8,674 nt of DNA from an uncultured Atopobium sp. (GCA_916715765.1 CAKAPG010000020.1:1-8674), one strand, 5' to 3'; shown: positions 1-6,864, counted from the stretch's first letter. A program made the numbers and translations. Notes: generated by a model from the sequence alone, not told the origin.

Positions 1-1673
1 AAGAGTGGATTGGTGTTGTTGAGGATTCAGCCGCGGACGCTGGAGCACTCTTTAGTCTTTCTCGTACGCTTTGGGTGTCTACGGAAAAGGCGCTCCTCAA
101 ATTTGAGGGAGAAAACGCAACTGCAGCACTTTTGCGTATTTTGCGAGAAGCCCGTGTTGCTGCAGACGATGTTAAGGCGCTGCTGCACGAGGTAAGCCCT
201 GTCGATTCGTCTGAGCCACAGAAACTGGATATTGAGACTATTGATTCCGATCGCCTCTTTGATACGGGTGTTGCTGCCTATCTGCTTGAATCTGATCGTT
301 CAAGTTTTGATATTAATGGCTTGGTTGAGCTGTACTTTGGCTCTGAACTTCCTGAGCCTACAGATGAGATTCCTGCTGCAGCACTAAGAGCTGTAGCTGC
401 TAGGGCTCTTGTGCCTGTGCTTACTAAAAAGCTTGAAGATGATGGTTCCTTGGAGCTCTTTACTTCATTAGAGATGCAGCTATTGCCTGTACTTGCCGCA
501 ATGGAGCGTCGTGGTCTCTACGTTGATCCTCAAGAGCTTGCTAAGCAGTCTTTGGAGCTGGGTGAAGATATTGCACAGCGCGTGGCAAGCATTCACCAGA
601 CCGCAGGTGAAGATTTTAACTTGGATTCTCCAAGTCAGCTTTCACACATCCTGTTTGACGTGCTTAAACTTCCAACCTATGGTCTCAAAAAGACGCGCAC
701 CGGGTTCTACTCCACCAACGCAAAGGTGCTTGGAGACCTGGCGCAGGAGTACCAGATTGTTGCTGACGTCCTTGAGTATCGTGAGCGTGCCAAGATTAAG
801 TCAACTTATCTCGATGCGCTTCCTTCGCTTATTCGTGGCGATAAGCGCATCCACACCACGTTCAATCAGACTGTTGCTGCAACAGGTAGGCTTTCCAGCT
901 CTGATCCAAACCTGCAGAACATTCCTACCCGCTCTGAGCTGGGACATCGTGTCCGCACTGCCTTTACCGTTCCCGAGGGCAGCGTTTTTCTCGCCTGCGA
1001 CTACTCCCAGATTGAGCTTCGCCTGCTCGCGCACCTCTCTGCTGACGAGCACCTGGTAGCAGCATTTAACTCTGGTGCTGACTTCCATGCAGCAACAGCT
1101 GCACGCGTCTTTGGTGTACCTGTTGAAGAGGTTACCCCAGCACTTCGCAGTCGCGCTAAGGCAGTTAACTTTGGTATTGTCTATGGTCAGCAGGCCTTTG
1201 GTCTGGCAACGTCTCTGAAGATTTCCCGCAAGGAAGCACAAGAGATGATTGACCGCTACTTTGACGCATATCCTGGCGTTCGTGCCTATCTGGATGATTC
1301 CGTCCGCACCGCTCACGAGTGTGGCTACGCTCTTACCATGTACGGCCGTAAGCGCCACATTAGAGAGTTTAACCAGTCAAATCGTCAGCTCATTGCCTTT
1401 GGCGAGCGCACCGCTATGAATCACCCTATGCAGGGAAGTGCCGCAGACATTATCAAAATTGCAATGATTAATGTCGAGAAACGCCTGCGTGATGAGGGTC
1501 TTGCATCAAAGCTAATTCTTCAGATTCACGACGAACTTGACTTGGAAGTTCCTGAGTCAGAGATTGAGACAGTCTCTAAACTAGTAAAAGAGACCATGGA
1601 AGACGTTGTTACCCTGCGTGTTCCTCTCATTGCTGATGTCAGCTATGGTTCCAATTGGGCTGAGGCAAAGTAG
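1..1673 (+). CDS. polA: DNA polymerase I, C-terminal part (5' partial)
   Basis: The frame is open from base 3 to the TAG at 1671-1673, so the gene is cut by the window edge; the GTG at base 75 is an internal valine, not a start. About 556 residues are present. Family A polymerase motifs are all visible: RGLYVD, ATGRLSSSDPNLQNIP, motif A DYSQIELR (from base 999), motif B (from base 1146, with R, K, F and YG in the usual Rx3Kx3Fx3YG spacing), HPMQGSAAD, and motif C with the HDE triad at 1527-1535. The enzyme fills gaps and replaces Okazaki-fragment primers in the cytoplasm. Upstream of the polymerase domain (roughly bases 3-450) is a reduced 3'-5' exonuclease-like domain. The third acidic motif of E. 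coli Pol I (YAAEDAD) is replaced by an alanine-rich stretch (ALRAVAARALVPV), so proofreading is probably lost, as in Taq and Bst polymerases. The first exonuclease motif and the 5' nuclease domain would lie mostly outside the window. rnhA follows after 34 nt. Confidence 0.97.
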   Translation, partial: EWIGVVEDSAADAGALFSLSRTLWVSTEKALLKFEGENATAALLRILREARVAADDVKALLHEVSPVDSSEPQKLDIETIDSDRLFDTGVAAYLLESDRSSFDINGLVELYFGSELPEPTDEIPAAALRAVAARALVPVLTKKLEDDGSLELFTSLEMQLLPVLAAMERRGLYVDPQELAKQSLELGEDIAQRVASIHQTAGEDFNLDSPSQLSHILFDVLKLPTYGLKKTRTGFYSTNAKVLGDLAQEYQIVADVLEYRERAKIKSTYLDALPSLIRGDKRIHTTFNQTVAATGRLSSSDPNLQNIPTRSELGHRVRTAFTVPEGSVFLACDYSQIELRLLAHLSADEHLVAAFNSGADFHAATAARVFGVPVEEVTPALRSRAKAVNFGIVYGQQAFGLATSLKISRKEAQEMIDRYFDAYPGVRAYLDDSVRTAHECGYALTMYGRKRHIREFNQSNRQLIAFGERTAMNHPMQGSAADIIKIAMINVEKRLRDEGLASKLILQIHDELDLEVPESEIETVSKLVKETMEDVVTLRVPLIADVSYGSNWAEAK

Positions 1674-1707
1674 GCACGTTCAACGCATGTTCTAGAGGAG
1701 ATTTGGT

Positions 1708-2220
1708 ATGGAGGCAGCAACCTCATACATGCACGTCACGGTCTATACAGACGGTGCGTCTCGAGGAAACCCCGGTCCTGGTGGCTATGGGGCAGTGCTT
1801 CTGTATACCGACCCTTCTGGTCAGCAGCATACAAAAGAGTTCAGTCAGGGTTATAAAACCACTACAAATAACCGTATGGAGCTTCTTGGTGTTATTGTTG
1901 CGCTTGAGGCCCTTAAGCGTCCTTGTCAGGTAGAGCTCTATTCCGATTCCAAGTACGTGGTTGACGCGTTTAATCAAAAATGGGTCTCGGGTTGGATTAG
2001 AAAAGGCTGGAAGACAGCATCAAAAGAGCCGGTCAAAAACGTAGACCTTTGGAAGCGCCTCCTTGCTGCTATGGAAGACCATGAGGTGAGCTTCAAGTGG
2101 GTCAAGGGCCACGCAGGTCATCCACTTAACGAGCGCTGCGATCAGCTGGCTACTGAGGCAGCAGACGGCTCTAATCTTCTTGACGACACAGGCTTCTTCG
2201 TGGATCAACCATTGCTCTAA
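1708..2220 (+). CDS. rnhA: Ribonuclease HI
   Basis: A 170-residue protein that cleaves the RNA strand of RNA-DNA hybrids (R-loops, primers). The four metal-binding acidic residues are visible in their family contexts: D15 in YTDGASRGNPGPGGYG, E58 in NNRMEL, D80 in YSDSKYV and D145 in NERCDQLA. H135 in WVKGHAGH matches the mobile catalytic histidine of E. coli RNase HI (H124). The ATG at 1708 is preceded by AGAGGAG at 1694-1700 with 7-nt spacing, so it is preferred over the inner ATG at 1729. Length is slightly above the E. coli enzyme (155) because of a short N-terminal lead and about 15 extra C-terminal residues. It begins 34 nt after polA with no terminator or clear promoter between, so co-transcription with polA is likely. 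Confidence 0.96.
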   Translation: MEAATSYMHVTVYTDGASRGNPGPGGYGAVLLYTDPSGQQHTKEFSQGYKTTTNNRMELLGVIVALEALKRPCQVELYSDSKYVVDAFNQKWVSGWIRKGWKTASKEPVKNVDLWKRLLAAMEDHEVSFKWVKGHAGHPLNERCDQLATEAADGSNLLDDTGFFVDQPLL

Positions 2221-2234
2221 CCCCAGACGCGTAG

Positions 2235-2254
2235 GGCGAGAAGATCTTCTCGCC
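2235..2254. repeat. 20-bp perfect palindrome after rnhA
   Basis: GGCGAGAAGA is followed directly by its reverse complement, with a BglII-type AGATCT core. It lies 15 nt after the rnhA stop. As RNA it could fold into an 8-bp stem with a GATC loop. No T-tract follows on either strand, so it is not a standard intrinsic terminator. It may protect the 3' end of the rnhA message or bind a dimeric protein; both ideas are inference. Confidence 0.7.
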
Positions 2255-2274
2255 ACACATACTCTTTACAAGAA

Positions 2275-2300
2275 AACAGCCGCCTGAGTGGGCGGCTGTT
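2275..2300. terminator. Bidirectional intrinsic terminator between rnhA and degV
   Basis: AACAGCCGCC (2275-2284) and GGCGGCTGTT (2291-2300) form a perfect 10-bp GC-rich stem around a 6-nt loop. Read on the minus strand, the stem is followed by a T-rich run (TTTTCTTGT), which ends degV 25 nt after its stop codon. Read on the plus strand the run is weaker (TTCTTAGTT), but the same hairpin can end polA-rnhA. Its position between convergent genes fits a shared terminator. Confidence 0.85.
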
Positions 2301-2325
2301 CTTAGTTGCATGGGGTATCGAATTT

Positions 2326-3183
2326 TTAGTAGCCAAATACGGCATAGCCAACAAGGCCTGGTCCGGTATGGACAACAAGGTCCGAGCCAGCCTCAACATA
2401 CCTAAAGTCGGTGACATTAGGGATTGCCTCTTTAATCATGGCTTCCATTTCGGAGTAAATGATATTAGGCGCGGAGCAACAAATTCCCACGTGAACGCGG
2501 TCAAATTGCTGAGCAAAAGCTGATCCAAGCGCAATCTGTCCCGCAAGAGATTTCTGCCAACCGCGAGTCTTCTTAGCAATGGTGTACTTTCCGTTCTCAT
2601 CACAGGTAAGAACTGGCTTGATATTAAGCATGGAGCCAATACGATAAATTGCCTCAGAAATGCGGCCGCCCTTACGCAGGTATTCAAGGCTTGGAACAGA
2701 GAAGTATACGCGTGTGTTCAGAGATGCCTGATCAAGTTTGGCACCAATCTCGTCAAGAGAAAGGCCCTGATCAATAAGACGTTGAGCCTCAATAACAATA
2801 AGGCCAGAAGCAATACCAATGTTTTTGGTATCAACAACATAAATAGGGAAGTCTGTAATGGACTCTGCAATCATGCGAGCAGTATCGCAGGTAGCGGAAA
2901 GTCCGGAGGAAATTGCAATATAGACAGCACCCTCGTACCCTGCTGCTTTTGCATCATCAAAGGCAGCCTTAATGCCCTCAGGAGAAGGAAGCGAAGTCTT
3001 TGGAACCTCTTCTTCAAAGCGAGCAACAAGCTCAGCTGGCGTGATGGTAATACCAGACTCATAGGAAGAGCCGTCAGAATAGTTAATGCGAAGTGGGGTG
3101 ATACGAATATTGTGCTCAGCAACAAAATCAGGTGGGACATTAGTTCCTGAGTCTGTGATGATGGCAATTCGCTTAGTGTCCAT
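2326..3183 (-). CDS. DegV family protein, probable fatty-acid-binding protein (FakB-like)
   Basis: A 285-residue DegV-fold protein, the usual family length. Family motifs in order: TDSGTN (10-15), TSLPSPE (63-69), ISSGLSAT (91-98), VVDTKN (116-121), LEYLRKGGRIS (166-176), LNIKPVL (186-192) and HTGPG (272-276). In characterised FakB proteins these motifs line the pocket that holds a fatty acid and presents it to FakA kinase for phosphorylation. No fakA is visible here, so partner and ligand are inference. The frame is open up to a TTG at 3195, but the ATG at 3183 is the better start: GGAG at 3190-3193 lies 6 nt before it and would be inside the gene if TTG were used. It diverges from nhaA and ends at the shared terminator with rnhA. 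Confidence 0.93.
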   Translation of the reverse strand: MDTKRIAIITDSGTNVPPDFVAEHNIRITPLRINYSDGSSYESGITITPAELVARFEEEVPKTSLPSPEGIKAAFDDAKAAGYEGAVYIAISSGLSATCDTARMIAESITDFPIYVVDTKNIGIASGLIVIEAQRLIDQGLSLDEIGAKLDQASLNTRVYFSVPSLEYLRKGGRISEAIYRIGSMLNIKPVLTCDENGKYTIAKKTRGWQKSLAGQIALGSAFAQQFDRVHVGICCSAPNIIYSEMEAMIKEAIPNVTDFRYVEAGSDLVVHTGPGLVGYAVFGY

Positions 3184-3189
3184 TATCCG

Positions 3190-3193
3190 CTCC
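3190..3193 (-). promoter_or_regulatory. Ribosome binding site that sets the degV start
   Basis: GGAG on the minus strand, 6 nt before the ATG at 3183. It rules against the TTG at 3195 as the start. Confidence 0.7.
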
Positions 3194-3254
3194 AAATATA
3201 TACGTGCTACAAGTAGCCAAACGTTGACTTTCTATTACCCACATTTTACATAGA

Positions 3255-3284
3255 GATATACCCCGTTTTCTTGAGATATGACAA
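3255..3284 (-). promoter_or_regulatory. Candidate degV promoter
   Basis: On the minus strand TTGTCA (3284-3279, five of six to the -35 consensus) and TATATC (3260-3255, four of six) are separated by 18 bp. Transcription would start near 3248, giving a leader of about 65 nt. Pattern reading only. Confidence 0.45.
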
Positions 3285-3285
3285 G

Positions 3286-3315
3286 TTGCCCTCAACGGTA
3301 GGTAGACGGTACACT
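3286..3315 (+). promoter_or_regulatory. Candidate nhaA promoter
   Basis: TTGCCC (3286-3291) and TACACT (3310-3315) with an 18-bp spacer, upstream of a leader of about 65 nt. Its -35 box lies one base from the -35 box of the divergent degV candidate, so the two polymerases could interfere. Neither box is a strong consensus match. Confidence 0.4.
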
Positions 3316-3387
3316 AGGCATATACATCGAGAAAAACTTGCATAGCTAACGGTCAATACCATTTAGATAAAGAGAGAACGGCAGATA

Positions 3388-4758
3388 ATGTCTAGTATTT
3401 ATAGAGAGCCCGCAGTTGTAAGAAGAATTAGTCAGCGCTCTTCTCTAAAGAAAATCACCTCTAACAGCACTATTGCAGCAGCAGTCATGGTGCTTGCGGC
3501 TCTTATTGCACTTGTAGTTGCCAACTCACCTGCTCATGAGGTGGTTCGAGAAATTCTTGAAGTCCAAATGAGTTTCTCGCTTGGAATGATTCATGCACAT
3601 ATGGCTCTAGAAACCTTTGTGAATGACTTCCTTATGGCAATCTTCTTCTTGCTGGTGGGTATTGAGCTTAAGTATGAAGTAACTGTTGGCCAGCTTAGAA
3701 AGCCAAGACAGGCAATGCTTCCTATGCTTGCTGCTGTCGGCGGTGTCGCAGTTCCTGCCCTTATTTATCTGGCGCTTAACGCAAGCACTGCCCCTCATGG
3801 ATGGGCAACGCCAATTGCAACCGATATTGCCTTTGCGCTGGGTGTTATGTCGCTCTTAGGAAACAGAATTAGTCCGCAGACTAAGGTGTTCTTCCAGACA
3901 CTTGCTATTGCCGACGATATCCTGGCTATTGTGGTCATTGCGCTTTTCTATGGTCACACGCCAAATATTGCCTGGTTAGCAGCTTCTCTTGGAGTACTTG
4001 TTATTTTGTGGGGAATGAATCGCTTAAAGATTTATTCTTCTGGTCCTTATTTACTTGTTGGTTTGGTTCTCTGGGTTTGCATGTACCACTCGGGAATTCA
4101 TGCAACCCTTGCAGGCGTTCTTCTTGCCTTTTTCTTGCCATCTCACTCTGATGTTCGCCTGAGCAAGCTGGGAAGCTGGCTTTCCAGACGCGCTCGTGAG
4201 CTTGACGATCACTACGACGATGAGCATCACGTTTTGGGTCAGCATGACTTTACACATGGCGCCAACTCTATCGAACAGGTCATGCATCACGTAACTCCAC
4301 CGCTTCAGCGTGTTGAGCACTATATTTCTGTCTTTGTAAACTTTGTTGTTCTGCCTATTTTTGCATTTGTTAATGCGCAGATTACGTTGGTGGGGGCAGA
4401 TTTTGGTGCTCTTCTTAGCAGTAACATTGCTCACGGCGTATTCTTTGGCGCTGTTCTTGGAAAGCCATTGGGAATTATTCTTGTGACATTCCTGTTGGTA
4501 AAGGTTAAAATCTGCAAACTTCCTGCAAAGGTTGATTGGATTCAGATTACAGCCGTTGGTCTTATGGGTGGCTTAGGCTTTACCATGTCAATTCTTATTT
4601 CTAACCTTGCATTCCCAGACGCAGGGGAGATTCTTGCAGCTAAAGTAGCCGTTCTTGCTGCATCATTTGCTTCAGCTATCTTGGGCCTACTTTTTGTGCA
4701 TATTGCAGAGTTTTACAAGCGCCAAAAGAACAGCAATATAAAGGAAGACAGCGAGTAA
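3388..4758 (+). CDS. nhaA: Na+/H+ antiporter NhaA
   Basis: A 456-residue membrane protein that exchanges cytoplasmic Na+ (or Li+) for protons, serving pH and sodium homeostasis. The first membrane segment is about residues 27-47, ending in the typical VANSP. FLLVGIELKYEV (87-98) is an NhaA signature. Key residues match E. coli NhaA: D146 in ATDIAFALGV (E. coli D133), the ion-binding pair D176-D177 in AIADDILAI (D163/D164), and K359 in LGKPLGI (K300). Length exceeds E. coli NhaA (388) through a longer N-terminus, a charged tail after 440, and a loop at about 270-305. That loop is rich in Asp, Glu and His (DDHYDDEHH at 273-281), sits in the middle of the protein before PPLQRVEH, and is probably cytoplasmic. 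The start has only a weak GAGAG upstream, but no better in-frame start is visible. It converges on the small gene at 4769 with a 10-nt gap. Confidence 0.95.
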   Translation: MSSIYREPAVVRRISQRSSLKKITSNSTIAAAVMVLAALIALVVANSPAHEVVREILEVQMSFSLGMIHAHMALETFVNDFLMAIFFLLVGIELKYEVTVGQLRKPRQAMLPMLAAVGGVAVPALIYLALNASTAPHGWATPIATDIAFALGVMSLLGNRISPQTKVFFQTLAIADDILAIVVIALFYGHTPNIAWLAASLGVLVILWGMNRLKIYSSGPYLLVGLVLWVCMYHSGIHATLAGVLLAFFLPSHSDVRLSKLGSWLSRRARELDDHYDDEHHVLGQHDFTHGANSIEQVMHHVTPPLQRVEHYISVFVNFVVLPIFAFVNAQITLVGADFGALLSSNIAHGVFFGAVLGKPLGIILVTFLLVKVKICKLPAKVDWIQITAVGLMGGLGFTMSILISNLAFPDAGEILAAKVAVLAASFASAILGLLFVHIAEFYKRQKNSNIKEDSE

Positions 4759-4768
4759 AAATATAGAC

Positions 4769-5053
4769 CTAATGAGACGTACGACTCTTTCTATCTTTGA
4801 CTATTAAAATGCAGAGCCCCACAAAATAATACGCAGAAGTTATTAAAAAACTGGCGCGTAGAATGTTCACTCCGCCTATTGAGGCCTCTTGCCCTGCAGG
4901 AGAGAGACACATCAAGACAATGGTGAATAGCCATATAAGAAGTAAACAAATATTGACTATCTTATTAATAAGATAAGCTATTGGAGTAGAAGCATCAAAA
5001 AATATGCCTCTATTAAAGATGCTAATGAAAAAATCTTTCCAAGAGCTATACAT
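4769..5053 (-). CDS. Small membrane protein of unknown function
   Basis: A 94-residue protein with two likely membrane helices, about residues 30-52 (rich in Leu and Ile) and 66-85. The basic C-terminal tail (KDRKSR) suggests the C-terminus is cytoplasmic. The ATG at 5053 has a strong GGAGG (5060-5064) with 6-nt spacing, the best argument that this is a real gene. The N-terminus (WKDFFISIFN) is faintly like small DUF4282/DUF805-type membrane proteins, but not enough to assign a family. Codon use is odd: 7 of its 14 isoleucines are ATA, whereas nhaA uses ATA once and the 89-residue gene upstream not at all. It ends with TAG 10 nt from the nhaA stop, and its 5' side lies 77 nt from the next minus-strand gene, with which it might be co-transcribed. 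Confidence 0.72.
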   Translation of the reverse strand: MYSSWKDFFISIFNRGIFFDASTPIAYLINKIVNICLLLIWLFTIVLMCLSPAGQEASIGGVNILRASFLITSAYYFVGLCILIVKDRKSRTSH

Positions 5054-5059
5054 GAAGAG

Positions 5060-5064
5060 CCTCC
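5060..5064 (-). promoter_or_regulatory. Strong ribosome binding site of the small membrane-protein gene
   Basis: GGAGG on the minus strand, 6 nt before the ATG at 5053. It supports expression of an otherwise unrecognised small gene. Confidence 0.7.
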
Positions 5065-5130
5065 AACTTGTTAGAAAAAGACCCCGTATATATGCAATTT
5101 TATCACTTATATAAAATCAATAAACTATAG

Positions 5131-5400
5131 TTATTCAACAGTACCGTAGGTAAAGCCCCAACCATGTGCCGTAACAATTGAGTTAATCTGATCACAGAGA
5201 CGAGCACGGACATAGGTGCCCGACGGAATCAGCTCAATGACTTCTTGCAAATCTTCTTCAAGATCATCTACTTCGGCTTGAATCAGCACGTCAACCTTAG
5301 TGACCGTGCCCGAAGGTTTGCGCTTATAAAGGTTGTCAACAAGGTGCTGGAGCTCGCCATATGCCTCCGAGCGCATGCCAGGCTGTGCAGAATTTGCCAT
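5131..5400 (-). CDS. Conserved-looking hypothetical protein, 89 residues
   Basis: I do not recognise a family. The protein is small, soluble and acidic, with a central Asp/Glu-rich helix-like stretch (AEVDDLEEDLQEVIE, about 42-56), then an IPSGTYVRARL turn and an ordered C-terminal segment ending GWGFTYGTVE. No membrane segment, signal peptide or Cys cluster is present. The frame extends up to a GTG at 5448, but the ATG at 5400 is the better start, since AAGGAG (5405-5410) lies 4 nt before it; the extension also overlaps the likely aminotransferase promoter. Codon use matches the neighbouring housekeeping genes. It diverges from the aminotransferase across 72 bp, which hints at shared control but gives no function. 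Confidence 0.75.
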   Translation of the reverse strand: MANSAQPGMRSEAYGELQHLVDNLYKRKPSGTVTKVDVLIQAEVDDLEEDLQEVIELIPSGTYVRARLCDQINSIVTAHGWGFTYGTVE

Positions 5401-5404
5401 GATT

Positions 5405-5410
5405 CTCCTT
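5405..5410 (-). promoter_or_regulatory. Ribosome binding site that sets the start of the 89-residue gene
   Basis: AAGGAG on the minus strand, 4 nt before the ATG at 5400. It favours that ATG over the upstream GTG at 5448. Confidence 0.65.
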
Positions 5411-5439
5411 GTCGCGTTGATTTTTAAATCACCTATACT
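5409..5439 (+). promoter_or_regulatory. Candidate aminotransferase promoter
   Basis: TATACT at 5434-5439 is a five-of-six match to the -10 consensus, 33 nt before the ATG at 5473. The best upstream partner is TTGTCG (5409-5414) at a long 19-bp spacing, so the -35 box is weak. Confidence 0.4.
5418..5431. repeat. Short inverted repeat in the divergent promoter region
   Basis: TGATTT and AAATCA are perfect 6-bp arms around TT. The repeat sits in the spacer of the candidate aminotransferase promoter and 8 nt upstream of the divergent gene's ribosome binding site. An operator role is possible, but AT-rich dyads this short arise often by chance. Confidence 0.4.
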
Positions 5440-5472
5440 TTGTATCACGCAGAGACCGAAAAGGGGAGTGTC

Positions 5473-6864
5473 ATGTTTGAGCTAGTTTCTCGCGAGCTGT
5501 TCCAGCCAAAATCAACCTCTGAGCAAAACGCTTATCAGAAGATGAGCGACGCTGAGCTTAACCAGGCCCTTGAGCTTATTGGACAAGAAGCTCGTGCACT
5601 TGGCGAGAAAAACCTCAAGCTTGATATGGCTCGCGGAAAGCCAAGCCCTGCGCAGACGGCGCTGTCTAAGCCTATGCTTGATGAGCTGGACTCCACTTCT
5701 GACCTGACTGACGGCGGTTCTTTTGCAGACAACTACGGAGACCCCTGGGGCCTTCCTTCTGCGCGAGCCTTCGCTGCAGAGCTCACAGGTGTACCTGCTG
5801 ATCAAGTCATCGTAAACGGCTCTTCAAGCCTTAACCTTATGCACGACATTATTTCTCATGCCGTAACCCATGGTCTTGCTGGTCAGCCTTCTTGGGCAGA
5901 GCAGATGGCGGCTGCAAAGGCCCAGGGCACTACGCTCAAGTTCCTGTGCCCTGCTCCCGGCTATGACCGTCATTTTGCTATTACACAGCATTACGGACTT
6001 GAAAACGTTGCCGTACCTATGACCGAAGACGGCCCCAATATGGACGTGGTCAAGGAGCTTGTTGAAAACGACAGCTCTGTTAAGGGAATTTGGTGCGTAC
6101 CACGTTTTGCAAACCCTACCGGTATCACCTATTCAGATGAGGTAGTTCGTGCTTTTGCAAACCTCAAACCTGCGGCTCCTGACTTTAGAATCTTCTGGGA
6201 TAACGCCTACGCAATTCACGCCTTTGTACCAGAATCTGAGGCTCCTCAGCTCTTAAATATCTTTGATGCACTTTCAGAGGTTGCTGTAGGTGGTACTCAA
6301 AAGAATCTGGTAATTGCTTTTGCTTCAACGGCAAAGGTAACCTTCCCAAGCTCAGGTATGGCATGGGTTGCTGCAAGTCCTGCAGACAGTAAAGAAATCC
6401 AGAGCGCTTTCAAGGTTGCTCGAGTTTCTCCCGAGAAAATCTCGCAGCTGGCACATGTGCGTTTCCTTAAAGATGCTCAAGGTATTGAAGCCCATATGCA
6501 AAAGCATGCCGAGCTGCTTCGACCACGTTTTGAATTGGTTGAACGCAAGCTGCAGGAGGGTCTGGGAGATCTAGGCGTTGCAACCTGGTCTCATCCTAAG
6601 GGCGGCTATTTTGTCTCGTTTGATGGTCCTGTTGGCTCTGCACGTGCAATTGTTTCTCGCGCCAATGAACTGGGCGTTACCATGACACCTGCAGGAGCTA
6701 CGTGGCCATGCGGCAAGGATCCTTTTGATACCAATATCAGAATTGCTCCAAGTTACCCAACGTTGGAAGAGCTTGATGCAGCGCTCGATGTGTTTATTGT
6801 TGCTGTTAAACAGGTAAGTGCTCGACTTGCAAAAGTTGATCGTGGTCAAAGTGTCTGGGGATAG
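5473..6864 (+). CDS. PLP-dependent aminotransferase, PF12897-type aspartate aminotransferase
   Basis: A 463-residue fold-type I aminotransferase. It has the distinctive signatures of the Asp_aminotransf (PF12897) group, seen in actinobacterial AspT-like enzymes: LKLDMARGKPSP (48-59), NYGDPWGLP (87-95), NGSSSLNLMHD (115-125), CPAPGYDRHFAI (159-170), NPTGITYSDE (214-223) and PAGATWPCGKDP (406-417). Active-site residues that can be assigned are N214, D243 and Y246 in FWDNAYAIH, the Schiff-base lysine K288 in STAKVTFPSSG, and the substrate-carboxylate arginine R423 in NIRIAPSYP. It would move amino groups between aspartate and 2-oxoglutarate in the cytoplasm; the exact substrate is family-based inference. 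The frame opens at a TTG at 5440, but the ATG at 5473 has AAGGGG (5461-5466) 6 nt before it and gives the normal N-terminus. No clear terminator follows. Confidence 0.93.
   Translation: MFELVSRELFQPKSTSEQNAYQKMSDAELNQALELIGQEARALGEKNLKLDMARGKPSPAQTALSKPMLDELDSTSDLTDGGSFADNYGDPWGLPSARAFAAELTGVPADQVIVNGSSSLNLMHDIISHAVTHGLAGQPSWAEQMAAAKAQGTTLKFLCPAPGYDRHFAITQHYGLENVAVPMTEDGPNMDVVKELVENDSSVKGIWCVPRFANPTGITYSDEVVRAFANLKPAAPDFRIFWDNAYAIHAFVPESEAPQLLNIFDALSEVAVGGTQKNLVIAFASTAKVTFPSSGMAWVAASPADSKEIQSAFKVARVSPEKISQLAHVRFLKDAQGIEAHMQKHAELLRPRFELVERKLQEGLGDLGVATWSHPKGGYFVSFDGPVGSARAIVSRANELGVTMTPAGATWPCGKDPFDTNIRIAPSYPTLEELDAALDVFIVAVKQVSARLAKVDRGQSVWG

Noticed and set aside
75..77. GTG as the start of DNA polymerase I
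   Set aside because: The same frame is open up to base 3 with no stop, and the upstream residues fit the middle of a Pol I protein. The gene is truncated by the window, not short.
801..1358. A 185-residue minus-strand reading frame inside polA
   Set aside because: It lies opposite the most conserved part of the polymerase domain, which explains the sequence fully; no family features and no ribosome binding site of note.
2782..3150. A 122-residue plus-strand reading frame opposite degV
   Set aside because: Antisense shadow of a well-supported DegV protein; the Asn-rich translation is not protein-like.
3316..3387. Possible Na+/Li+ riboswitch (nhaA-type RNA motif) in the nhaA leader
   Set aside because: The leader is only about 70 nt and I can find no substantial paired stems, only a 3-bp GGT/ACC hairpin at 3350-3359. 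A covariance-model search would settle it.
4759..4800. Terminator between nhaA and the small convergent gene
   Set aside because: The 10-nt gap and flanks show no stable hairpin with a T-run on either strand.
5440..5472. TTG at 5440 as the aminotransferase start
   Set aside because: It has no ribosome binding site, lies within or next to the probable promoter, and adds 11 residues; the ATG at 5473 has AAGGGG at 6-nt spacing.
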